The translations under genes and the position numbers were made by a program. DNA of 32,541 nt, taken from assembly GCA_913056185.1 (NCBI GenBank), contig CAJXLV010000037.1, positions 1 to 32,541 of the forward strand. Reading direction: 5' to 3'. Below, piece after piece: positions 25,757 to 32,541 of the stretch. Within the stretch, counting starts at the first letter, position 1. Each line of letters opens with the position of its first letter. Below the pieces are notes generated by a model. That model ran no database searches. It saw nothing but the letters and a program-made list of their open reading frames with translations, and was not told the origin of the DNA. Source of the stretch: an uncultured Bacteroidota bacterium (GTDB lineage Bacteria; Bacteroidota; Rhodothermia; Rhodothermales; Salinibacteraceae).

Positions 25757-27415
25757 ATGCCATACTCTTTTCGGCCCCAGCGCCTGTCTGGGTTCTGGGG
25801 ACTGTTCCTTGCTGGGCTACTCCTCGCTCTGCCTGCACGGGCCCAAGTTCCTATCAACGAGGCCCGGAGACAGGGCCCCGGGGCGACCGTGACGGTGGAG
25901 GGGACCGTCACCCGCGCTCTGGGTGCGTACACCCGTCTCCAGGACACGAGTGGACCGACGGGGGCCAGCGCGATTGTCATCCGTCAGACGAGTGGCCCCT
26001 TCTTCGACGACGTTGCGGACAGCACCATCACGGCGGGGACCCAGCTTCAGGTGAGCGGGACGGTTTCGGAGTTTCCCGAGTCGAACGGCATTCTCCAGAT
26101 CAACGGCTCCGACCTCACGGACTACACCGTGCAGGGGCAGGGATCGGTTCCGGCCCCACAGGAGGTAAGTCTCAATACTCTCCAGTCCAACGGGGAGGAC
26201 TATGAGTCGGAATTGGTACGGGTCACGGGGGCCACCTTCCTCAATGCACAGGGGACGTTTGCTGCAAATGCGTCCTACCCGGTTACCGACGATTCCGGGA
26301 CGGAGACGTTCAAAGAGGGGACGATTGCGTTCCGTGTGCAGGGGGACGACGAGACGGCCCTGATTGGAGAAACGATTCCTTCGGGAGCCTTCAACTATAC
26401 CGGCGTAGTCGGCGAGTTTTACGGGCAGTATCAACTCATCCCCGTCCAGCCGAGCGATGCACAATCCGTTCGATCCTTTCGGTTTACTCGCCTCTTTGCA
26501 CAGGCCCAAGAAGGGGGAGGGCCTGTTGAGGTGGCGGTGCGCGCCTCGGGCACGCAGCAGGGCGACAATGTCTCCGTGACGGCCTCGGTGGGGAGTGCCA
26601 GTACGGCCACCAACGGAACGGATGTGACCGGCTTCAGCAGTCCGCAGACCCTGAACTTCTCCGGGAGCGATCCGGCACCGCAGACGCTTTCCTTCGACGT
26701 CGCGGACGACGCGGAGGACGAGGGGGTGGAGCGGCTGGAGGTGGTGCTGGAATCAAACGACGGCGCCACGACGCTGCGCGACCGCTTTACGCTCTGGGTC
26801 CTCGACGATCCCACCGGACAAATGACGATTGCGGAGGGGGACAGCGGAGAGGTTTTGGTCGGCGCCCTGCAGGACCAGTTTGGGGACTCGCGTCCGCTGG
26901 GGTATGACATCGCCCGCGACACGATGTACGCCACCATCTACAACGAGTCCAATACGGTTGAGGGCTTTTACAGCGGCTATCAGGCGACCGTCGATCCTAG
27001 CACCGGAGACCCGAGCATCATTGCGGGTGAGCAGGGGAATCCTTCGCCACAGGTGGTTACACTTACTGATCTGTTGGCACCGAACGGAGAGGAATATGAG
27101 AGCGAACTTGTTCAGGTCTCTGGTCTCTCATTCCCGAGTGCCAGTGGTACGTTCAGCGGGGAGTCTGATTACACCGTGACAGATGGGGATACTACACTTG
27201 TGTTCCGGGTCCAAGGAGCGGACGAGTCTGCGCTTAACGGTGAAAGTATTCCTACAGGTCCGTTTACCTACGAGGGGGTTGTCGGCCAGTACAATAACTT
27301 CGGAGGGGTTGATTCAGATGAGGGGTATCAGCTTATTCCGGTCCGGCCCGAGACGCCCCACCGCTTCCGGTCGAGATGGCGGGCTTTGACGCGGTGCAGA
27401 ACGGCGGCGCCGTAG
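25757..27415 (+). CDS. Nuclease-less paralogue of the secreted endonuclease, frameshifted (5' part)
   Basis: This 552-codon frame starts MPYSFRPQRLSGFWGLFLAG with a signal cut near ARAQ. It follows the nuclease architecture closely: OB-fold module (about 30-235), Calx-beta (about 238-352), and the first part of the Endonuclease I domain (DSGEVLVGALQDQFGD to GFYSGYQATV, about 363-412). It then jumps directly into the second half of an OB-fold module (NGEEYESELVQVSGLSFPSA). The catalytic EHIWP, KSDMH and NYAFG motifs are absent, a loss of about 180 residues. The last residues (from about HRFRSRWRAL) are out of frame relative to the sorting tail at 27376. It is probably a decaying or recombined gene; it might still be exported as a binding protein if the shift is a sequencing error. 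Confidence 0.75.
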   Translation: MPYSFRPQRLSGFWGLFLAGLLLALPARAQVPINEARRQGPGATVTVEGTVTRALGAYTRLQDTSGPTGASAIVIRQTSGPFFDDVADSTITAGTQLQVSGTVSEFPESNGILQINGSDLTDYTVQGQGSVPAPQEVSLNTLQSNGEDYESELVRVTGATFLNAQGTFAANASYPVTDDSGTETFKEGTIAFRVQGDDETALIGETIPSGAFNYTGVVGEFYGQYQLIPVQPSDAQSVRSFRFTRLFAQAQEGGGPVEVAVRASGTQQGDNVSVTASVGSASTATNGTDVTGFSSPQTLNFSGSDPAPQTLSFDVADDAEDEGVERLEVVLESNDGATTLRDRFTLWVLDDPTGQMTIAEGDSGEVLVGALQDQFGDSRPLGYDIARDTMYATIYNESNTVEGFYSGYQATVDPSTGDPSIIAGEQGNPSPQVVTLTDLLAPNGEEYESELVQVSGLSFPSASGTFSGESDYTVTDGDTTLVFRVQGADESALNGESIPTGPFTYEGVVGQYNNFGGVDSDEGYQLIPVRPETPHRFRSRWRALTRCRTAAP

Positions 27416-27936
27416 AGCTGCGGTGGCAGACGGCCAGCGAGACGAACAACGCGGGCTTCAACATCCAGCACGAAACCGACCGCGGCTGGACGACCCTCGG
27501 ATTCATGGAGAGCAAGGCTACGGGAGGAACCACCACGAAGGTCCAGTCCTACCGCTACACGGTAGATCGCGAGCTCGATCCTGGCACCCACCGCTTTCGG
27601 CTGAAGCAGACGGATCTCGACGGGTCGACGTCCCTGAGCTCTGTGGAGACGATCGAGGTGAGCATGGACGCGGCCCTTCGCATCACGGCGCCTGCCCCCA
27701 ATCCCGCGGTGGGGACCACGACTCTTTCCATCGGCGCCAGGGAAGCGTCCGACGCCACGGTGGCCCTCTACAACGTGCTCGGCCAGCGTGTAAAGACGCT
27801 TTCGCAGCGCCCCCTGAAGGCGGGACAGATGCGTGACGTCACGTTCGATGCGAGCGCGCTCCCCAGCGGCGTGTACTTTGTGCGACTGCAGGCGAACGGG
27901 CACACCCGCACGGAGCGCCTGACGGTGGTTCGCTAA
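27376..27936 (+). pseudogene. C-terminal sorting-domain fragment, 3' half of the frameshifted paralogue
   Basis: This 186-codon frame starts MAGFDAVQNGGAVELRWQTA, a FnIII-like segment normally preceded by a LPVE-type lead. The bases just before 27376 encode PLPVE in this frame, so the true protein began upstream. It ends in a Por/T9SS-type sorting domain (APAPNPAVGTTTLSI, then ALYNVLGQRVKTL and LPSGVYFVRLQANG). No signal peptide is present, so it cannot be exported alone. It continues the upstream frame after a shift of one base near 27350-27365. A strong terminator follows, so both halves end one transcript. Confidence 0.7.
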
Positions 27937-27990
27937 CGGCACTCCTGGTCCCCCGGCGCGGAGTCGCGTCGGTCCATGCTGAGGGCTCTT

Positions 27991-28038
27991 CCCGGAGCGG
28001 CTCTGCCCTGTGCGGGGCGGGCCGCTCCGGGTGTTTTT
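27991..28038 (+). terminator. Strong intrinsic terminator before the nad operon
   Basis: An uninterrupted 11-bp stem CCCGGAGCGGC/GCCGCTCCGGG with a 19-base loop, itself partly paired, is followed by TGTTTTT. It closes the envelope region and insulates the nad genes. Confidence 0.9.
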
Positions 28039-28252
28039 GCCCCTGGCGCGCTGGCGGGCACGGAGCCGCGTTGCTCTTTGGGGACCGAATGTGCCGCATC
28101 TGTGCGGGGAGGCGTCTCCCGGACGCTCCCCCGCGTACTCCACGCCCCATCCTTCAGGTCGTTTGCCCATCTTCACGCTTGCCCCGAACACGGGATGAGC
28201 AGGGGCATTTCAGACCTCGCAGTGGCACTCTCCATCGTTCTGCGCGGCACGT

Positions 28253-29758
28253 ATGTCCCCGTCGTCCCCCGATGTTCTCGTTCTCGGTTCCGGCATTGCG
28301 GGCCTCTCCGCGGCCCTCGGCGCGGCCCGCGAAGGCGCCTCGGTGACCGTCGCCACCAAATCCACGCGGCCCGAAGGGGCGTCTACCTGGTGGGCGCAGG
28401 GCGGCATTGCGGTGGCGCGGCAAAACCCGGAACAGTTCCAACGCGACATCGAGACGGCCTCCAGTGACACCAGCGACCCGGCGGCGGTGGAGGTCCTCAC
28501 CCAGCAGGCCGACGCGGCCGTTCGGGACGTGCTCATCGAGACCCTGAACGTGAACTTCGACGCGGGGGGCGACGGGGCGCCGTACGACTACGGCCGAGAG
28601 GCGGCGCACTCGGCGGATCGCATCCTGCACGTAGACGCGTCTACGGGGAAGCACATTCACGAGCCGTTCCTGGCCTACCTCGCCGAGCACCCGAGAGTCC
28701 GCATTGCCGACGGAACGGCGGCCGTGGGCCTCCTTGCGAAAGAAGGGCGGGTGCGGGGTGCGCGCCTGGCCTCCAACGGCACCCTTGCTCCGGTGTACGC
28801 CGGCGCCACGGTGCTGGCCACGGGCGGCATCGGGGCGCTCTACGGCCACTCCACAAACCCCGCCGGCGCGACGGGCGACGGCATCGCCATGGCGGCGCGC
28901 GCCGGGGCGGACACCGCCGACATGGAGTTCGTGCAGTTTCACCCGACGGTCTGCATTGCGGACGGCGATCCGTTTCTGGTCAGCGAGGCGGTCCGGGGCG
29001 AAGGCGCGGTGCTCCGCGACGCGCAGGGCGAGCGCTTCATGCCTGCGGTGCACGCGGACGCCGAGCTGGCGCCCCGCGACGTGGTGGCCCGCGCTGTGGA
29101 GCGCGCCCACGAGCGCACGGGACAGGTGGTGCTCGATGTGTCGTCGTTCGACTTTGAGGCCACGTTCCCCGACCTGCAGGCGCTCTGCGAATCGCACGGC
29201 GTGGACCCGTCGACCGGCATTCCCGTCGTTCCCGCCGAGCATTTTCTCTGCGGCGGAATCGATGTGGACACGCGGGGTCGCTCCAGCCTTGAGGGCCTTT
29301 ATGCCGTGGGCGAGTGCGCCCGCACGGGCGTGCACGGCGCCAATCGGCTCGCCTCCACGTCGCTCCTGGAAGGGCTCGTGTGGGGCCTGCGCGCCGGCGC
29401 CGCGGCCCCGGGACACGAACAGCCTGCGGGCCGTTCGGAGGAGGCCGTGCAGACGGGCGACCCGCCCGCGCCGGACACGCTGCAGTCGGCCTACGACCGC
29501 ATCCAGGCGATCATGGACGAGCACGTGGGCCTGCGCCGCACGCCGGAGGGACTGGCGCGGGCCCAGGACGCGCTGCGTACCCTGGCGGCGGAGGTGGAGC
29601 CGCACGCCGCCCCCGACGCGCCGCCCGTGGGGCACGAGCTCCAGTCCGCCTGCACCGTGGCGCTGCTCGTGGCGGAGGCGGCCGCCCAAAATGAGGTCTC
29701 CGTCGGGTGCCACTACGTGACCGACCCCGGCGACGCCGGGCAGCCGGTGGCGGCGTAG
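28253..29758 (+). CDS. nadB: L-aspartate oxidase
   Basis: This 501-residue flavoprotein oxidises L-aspartate to iminoaspartate, the first step of de novo NAD synthesis, in the cytoplasm. It starts with the FAD-binding Rossmann motif DVLVLGSGIAGLSAALGAA, then STWWAQGGIAVA. Further conserved sites are DASTGKHIHEPF, MEFVQFHPT, and CGGIDVDTRGRSSLEGLYAV followed by GANRLASTSLLEGLV. The helical C-terminal domain is slightly shorter than in most NadB (around 530). It is the first gene of nadB-nadC-nadA; nadC follows after 57 bp. No Shine-Dalgarno is seen. Confidence 0.96.
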   Translation: MSPSSPDVLVLGSGIAGLSAALGAAREGASVTVATKSTRPEGASTWWAQGGIAVARQNPEQFQRDIETASSDTSDPAAVEVLTQQADAAVRDVLIETLNVNFDAGGDGAPYDYGREAAHSADRILHVDASTGKHIHEPFLAYLAEHPRVRIADGTAAVGLLAKEGRVRGARLASNGTLAPVYAGATVLATGGIGALYGHSTNPAGATGDGIAMAARAGADTADMEFVQFHPTVCIADGDPFLVSEAVRGEGAVLRDAQGERFMPAVHADAELAPRDVVARAVERAHERTGQVVLDVSSFDFEATFPDLQALCESHGVDPSTGIPVVPAEHFLCGGIDVDTRGRSSLEGLYAVGECARTGVHGANRLASTSLLEGLVWGLRAGAAAPGHEQPAGRSEEAVQTGDPPAPDTLQSAYDRIQAIMDEHVGLRRTPEGLARAQDALRTLAAEVEPHAAPDAPPVGHELQSACTVALLVAEAAAQNEVSVGCHYVTDPGDAGQPVAA

Positions 29759-29815
29759 GGCACCGAGTGGAGGACGCCTCCCGCTTCACGCTGACACAAA
29801 CCGCTTGCACACGGC

Positions 29816-30742
29816 ATGACAGATTCTTCCGCGGCCCCGGCGCGTTCGGACGTACAGGCGGCTCTCCCGGAGGCACTGCGCCACCCGGCTGTGCTCCGGC
29901 TCCTCCGCCTGAGCGTGGCCGAGGACGTGCATCCCCAGGGCGACGACGCGGCCATCGAGACCGCCCCGCACCGGGACGTGACCAGCGCCGCCACGCTCGC
30001 CCCCGACTCTCTCCTGGAGGGACGCCTCGTGGCGAAGGAGGCGGGCATCGTTGCGGGGCTGCCGCTCGCCCGCGCGCTGTTTCGGCTCGTAGACCCGGCC
30101 CTGTCGCTCGCGCCCACCGTGGAGGAGGGCGCGCGGGTGGAGGCGGGACACACCATCGCGGAGGTTGCAGGTCCCGGCCCGGCACTCCTCACCGCCGAGC
30201 GGCCCGCCCTCAACTTCGCGGGGCGCCTCTCCGGCATCGCCACGCGCACCCGCCGCTTCGTGGAGGCCGTCGCCCACACCGACGCGCACATCCTGGACAC
30301 GCGCAAGACGCTTCCCGGCCACCGCCGCCCCGACAAGTACGCCGTGCGCCAGGGGGGCGGACGCAACCACCGCATGGGCCTCCACGACATGGTGCTCATC
30401 AAAGACAACCACATCGACGGCGCCGGCGGCGTGGGCGAGGCGCTTCGCCGCGTCCGCGAGACGCACGGCGACGCCTTTCCCGTAGAAGTGGAGGTCAGCC
30501 GTCTCGACGAACTGGAGACGGCGCTCGCCTTCGCGCCCGAGTCTGTGCTGCTCGACAACATGGACCTCGACACAATGCGCCGGGCCGTGCAGCACACCGA
30601 CGGGCGTGCACGCCTGGAGGCCTCCGGCGGCATTACCCTCGACACGGTCGCCGCCGTGGCCGACACCGGAGTCGACCGGATTTCCGTCGGCGCCCTCACC
30701 CACTCCGCCCCCGTGCTCGACATCAGCATGCGAGCCGGATGA
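29816..30742 (+). CDS. nadC: Nicotinate-nucleotide pyrophosphorylase (carboxylating)
   Basis: This 308-residue protein, also called quinolinate phosphoribosyltransferase, converts quinolinate and PRPP to nicotinate mononucleotide with release of CO2. Recognisable segments are EDVHPQGDD, RDVTSAATLAP, LLTAERPALNFAGRLSGIAT, DTRKTLPGHRRPDKYAVRQG, NHRMGLHDMVLIKDNHI and the C-terminal barrel motifs LLDNM and ASGGI. Catalytic basic residues in TRKT, HR and KDNH are all present. Length is slightly above average because of an N-terminal extension. It lies 57 bp after nadB and 80 bp before the preferred nadA start. Confidence 0.97.
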   Translation: MTDSSAAPARSDVQAALPEALRHPAVLRLLRLSVAEDVHPQGDDAAIETAPHRDVTSAATLAPDSLLEGRLVAKEAGIVAGLPLARALFRLVDPALSLAPTVEEGARVEAGHTIAEVAGPGPALLTAERPALNFAGRLSGIATRTRRFVEAVAHTDAHILDTRKTLPGHRRPDKYAVRQGGGRNHRMGLHDMVLIKDNHIDGAGGVGEALRRVRETHGDAFPVEVEVSRLDELETALAFAPESVLLDNMDLDTMRRAVQHTDGRARLEASGGITLDTVAAVADTGVDRISVGALTHSAPVLDISMRAG

Positions 30743-30822
30743 CCGGGGAACCACCCCCGGTCCCGTGCTTTCGCGACGCCCTCTCGCGATCCCGTTCTTC
30801 CGACGAAGCCCCGCCTGCCCCC

Positions 30823-31914
30823 ATGAATGACGCTGCCACCCTGACCGACCCCGACGCGCTCTTCGACGTGCTCGCAGAGCGCCTCGAAGACGTCCCCAGC
30901 GACCGCGAGCTGCGCACCAAAGCGGAGCGTGCCGCCGAGATCAACCAGCTCAAACGCGAGCAAAACGCCGTCATCCTGGGCCACAACTACATGGAGCCGG
31001 CCCTCTTCCACACGATCCCCGACTACACCGGCTCCTCGCTGGAGCTGAGCCGCCGCGCCGCCGAGGCCGATGCCGACACGATCGTGTTCTGCGGCGTGCG
31101 CTTCATGGCGGAGACGGCCAAGATCCTGAACCCGGACAAGACGGTGCTTCTGCCGGCGGAGGAGGCCGGCTGTTCGCTCGCCGAAGCCATCACGGCCGAG
31201 GACGTGCGGCGCCTGCGTGAGCGCTACCCGGGCGTGCCGGTCGTCACGTACGTCAACACCTACGCCGACGTGAAGGCCGAGAGCGACGTCTGCTGCACCT
31301 CCAGCAACGCCGCGGCGGTCGTCGAGTCGCTCGACGCGGACACGGTAATCTTCATTCCGGATGAGTTTCTGGCGCAGAACGTGGCGCAGGAGACGGGCAA
31401 GGAGATCCTCTTTCCGCAGAAGCGGCAGCGGAAGGGCACGGGCGATGGCGCGCCGACGGGGGGCGACGGGGCGCCCGCTGAAGGGCTGGAGCCCGACCTG
31501 ATCGGGTGGGAGGGGCGCTGCGTGGTCCACGAGATGTTTCAGGTGGAGGACATCCAGCAGGCCCGCGAGGAGCACCCCGACACGGTGGTGCTGGCCCACC
31601 CCGAATGCAGCCCGGAGGTCGTCGAGGAGGCCGACCATTCTGGCAGCACCTCGTCGATGATCGAGTACGTCGAAAACACCGACGCGGAGAGCTATCTGCT
31701 GCTTACGGAGTGCTCGATGGGCGACAACATCATGGGGGAAAACCCCGACAAAAACCTGCTGCGGATGTGCTGGCAGCGGTGCCCGCACATGAACCAGATC
31801 ACCCTGCAGGATACGCGCCACAACCTGGCCAACAACCAGTACCAGATCGAGATCGAGGAGGAGGTGCGCGTGCGGGCGCTGGAGGCGGTGGAGCGGATGT
31901 TGGAGATTGGGTAG
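30823..31914 (+). CDS. nadA: Quinolinate synthase, iron-sulfur enzyme
   Basis: This 363-residue enzyme condenses iminoaspartate with dihydroxyacetone phosphate to make quinolinate. It has ILGHNYMEPALFH, VFCGVRFMAETAKIL (C90), VTYVNTYADVKA, DVCCTSSNA, GRCVVHEMF (C233), HPECSP and LTECSMGDN (C297). C90, C233 and C297 match the three ligands of the 4Fe-4S cluster. Residues about 199-227 are a Gly/Ala/Asp-rich insertion just before the C233 ligand. An ATG at 30739 overlapping the nadC stop (ATGA) would add 28 residues rich in Pro/Ser that do not resemble NadA, so 30823 is preferred. Third gene of the nadBCA operon. Confidence 0.96.
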   Translation: MNDAATLTDPDALFDVLAERLEDVPSDRELRTKAERAAEINQLKREQNAVILGHNYMEPALFHTIPDYTGSSLELSRRAAEADADTIVFCGVRFMAETAKILNPDKTVLLPAEEAGCSLAEAITAEDVRRLRERYPGVPVVTYVNTYADVKAESDVCCTSSNAAAVVESLDADTVIFIPDEFLAQNVAQETGKEILFPQKRQRKGTGDGAPTGGDGAPAEGLEPDLIGWEGRCVVHEMFQVEDIQQAREEHPDTVVLAHPECSPEVVEEADHSGSTSSMIEYVENTDAESYLLLTECSMGDNIMGENPDKNLLRMCWQRCPHMNQITLQDTRHNLANNQYQIEIEEEVRVRALEAVERMLEIG

Positions 31915-32014
31915 GCGGTGGAGGGCCTTTCAGACGTCGCGCGTTTTCAGGGACTGGAAATGCGCGCAGCCCGAAGCCGCGGTTCCGGTTTCTTCCACCA
32001 CAGCCCCCCGTGCC

Positions 32015-32541
32015 ATGTTGTCCCGATTCGCTTCCGTCGCTGCGCTCCTCGTGGCCCTGGGGGGCCTTGCCGCGCCCCCAACGCAGGGACAGACCCCCAC
32101 GCCGCACTCCGACTCGCTCGTGCAGGCACACGCCCAGCAACTGCAGGCCGCAGAGCGAGACCACCTGTGGCGCGTCGCGGCGTGGGGCGGGGCCAATGCC
32201 CTCGGCGGCCTCGCACTCGTTCTGGCGTCGTCCCGCTCCGGACAGTCCACGCGGTGGCACTTCGGGGCCATGTCGGCGGGCTGGGGCGTGGTGAATGTGG
32301 GCATCGCCGCGGGCGGGCTCCTGGCCTCGGGGCCCCCGCCCACGGAGCCGGGCGGGCTGCTGGCGGCCGAGCGGCAGTTCCACGACATCCTGCTCCTCAA
32401 CCTGGGCCTGAACGTGGGCTACGCTGCCGTGGGCGCCACCATGCTGGGCGCGAGCGCCTACGGCGTCGACAACGTGGGGCGCTGGCGCGGCTTCGGCACC
32501 TCGCTCATCCTGCAGGGCGTGGGCCTGCTCGTGCTCGACGG
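32015..32541 (+). CDS. DUF6992-like membrane protein, truncated by the window end
   Basis: An ATG at 32015 opens a frame to the window end (175 codons). The protein starts MLSRFASVAALLVALGGLAA with a signal peptide cut near PTQGQ. After a polar stretch (SLVQAHAQQLQAAERDHLW) there are four or more hydrophobic segments: AAWGGANALGGLALVL, AMSAGWGVVNVGIAAGG, ILLLNLGLNVGYAAVG and a final one in FGTSLILQGVGLLVLD. The pattern AWGGAN...W...VN..IA...FH.ILLLN.GL.VGY recalls an uncharacterised family (DUF6992) of Bacteroidota membrane proteins. The C-terminus is missing. It is 100 bp after nadA with no clear terminator between them. Confidence 0.7.
   Translation, partial: MLSRFASVAALLVALGGLAAPPTQGQTPTPHSDSLVQAHAQQLQAAERDHLWRVAAWGGANALGGLALVLASSRSGQSTRWHFGAMSAGWGVVNVGIAAGGLLASGPPPTEPGGLLAAERQFHDILLLNLGLNVGYAAVGATMLGASAYGVDNVGRWRGFGTSLILQGVGLLVLD

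Noticed and set aside
29707..30822. Upstream extension of the nadA frame through nadC
   Set aside because: It overlaps the whole of nadC in another frame and encodes Arg/Pro/His-rich sequence; NadA homology begins only after 30823.
31933..31973. Hairpin after nadA as a terminator
   Set aside because: The stem (about 10 pairs, two of them wobble) is not followed by a T-tract on the plus strand.
1..32541. CRISPR array or rRNA
   Set aside because: No regularly spaced short repeats and no rRNA-like conserved blocks were seen; the repeats present are protein-coding modules.

Overview
The window reads as a chromosomal piece of a Salinibacter-type extreme halophile (Rhodothermota, close to Bacteroidota). 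This identification is an inference. It rests on high G+C content, acidic D/E-rich proteins, many large signal-peptide and lipoprotein genes, TonB-dependent receptors with a carboxypeptidase-regulatory-like N-terminus, Por/T9SS-like C-terminal sorting tails, and start codons with no convincing Shine-Dalgarno but pyrimidine-rich leaders.

Layout. 1-129 is the start of a small membrane protein running off the left edge. 373-1010 holds a DUF433/DUF5615 (PIN-like) toxin-antitoxin pair. 1382-4495 is a minus-strand glycogen block: DUF2905 protein, ADP-glucose pyrophosphorylase (glgC), actinobacterial-type GT4 glycogen synthase. 4677-7452 holds a small membrane protein, a nitrilase-superfamily amidase, a SPOR-like lipoprotein and a divergent DUF6503-like lipoprotein. 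7621-9003 is a solitary tnpB element of the IS200/IS605 group with a structured right end.

9216-27936 is an envelope and secretion region, all on the plus strand. It has two Oar-like TonB-dependent receptors without SusD partners, a secreted propeller-like protein, a Calx-beta/adhesin-type lipoprotein, and a lipoprotein built of repeated OB-fold modules. A large secreted Endonuclease I embedded in the same OB-fold/Calx-beta modules follows, then a one-domain FnIII lipoprotein. Last is a mosaic paralogue of the nuclease that has lost its catalytic domain and is frameshifted before its sorting tail. A REP/MITE-like inverted repeat lies at 17668-17895.

28253-31914 is the de novo NAD operon nadB-nadC-nadA (aspartate to quinolinate to nicotinate mononucleotide). 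A truncated DUF6992-like membrane protein runs off the right edge.

How the parts fit. The glycogen and NAD operons are ordinary housekeeping. The 9-28 kb region looks like an accessory outer-membrane and extracellular locus. The most suggestive idea is that the secreted nuclease, OB-fold lipoproteins and Oar-like receptors act together on extracellular nucleic acid or in protein export. The modular duplication and decay around the nuclease show that the locus is evolving quickly.
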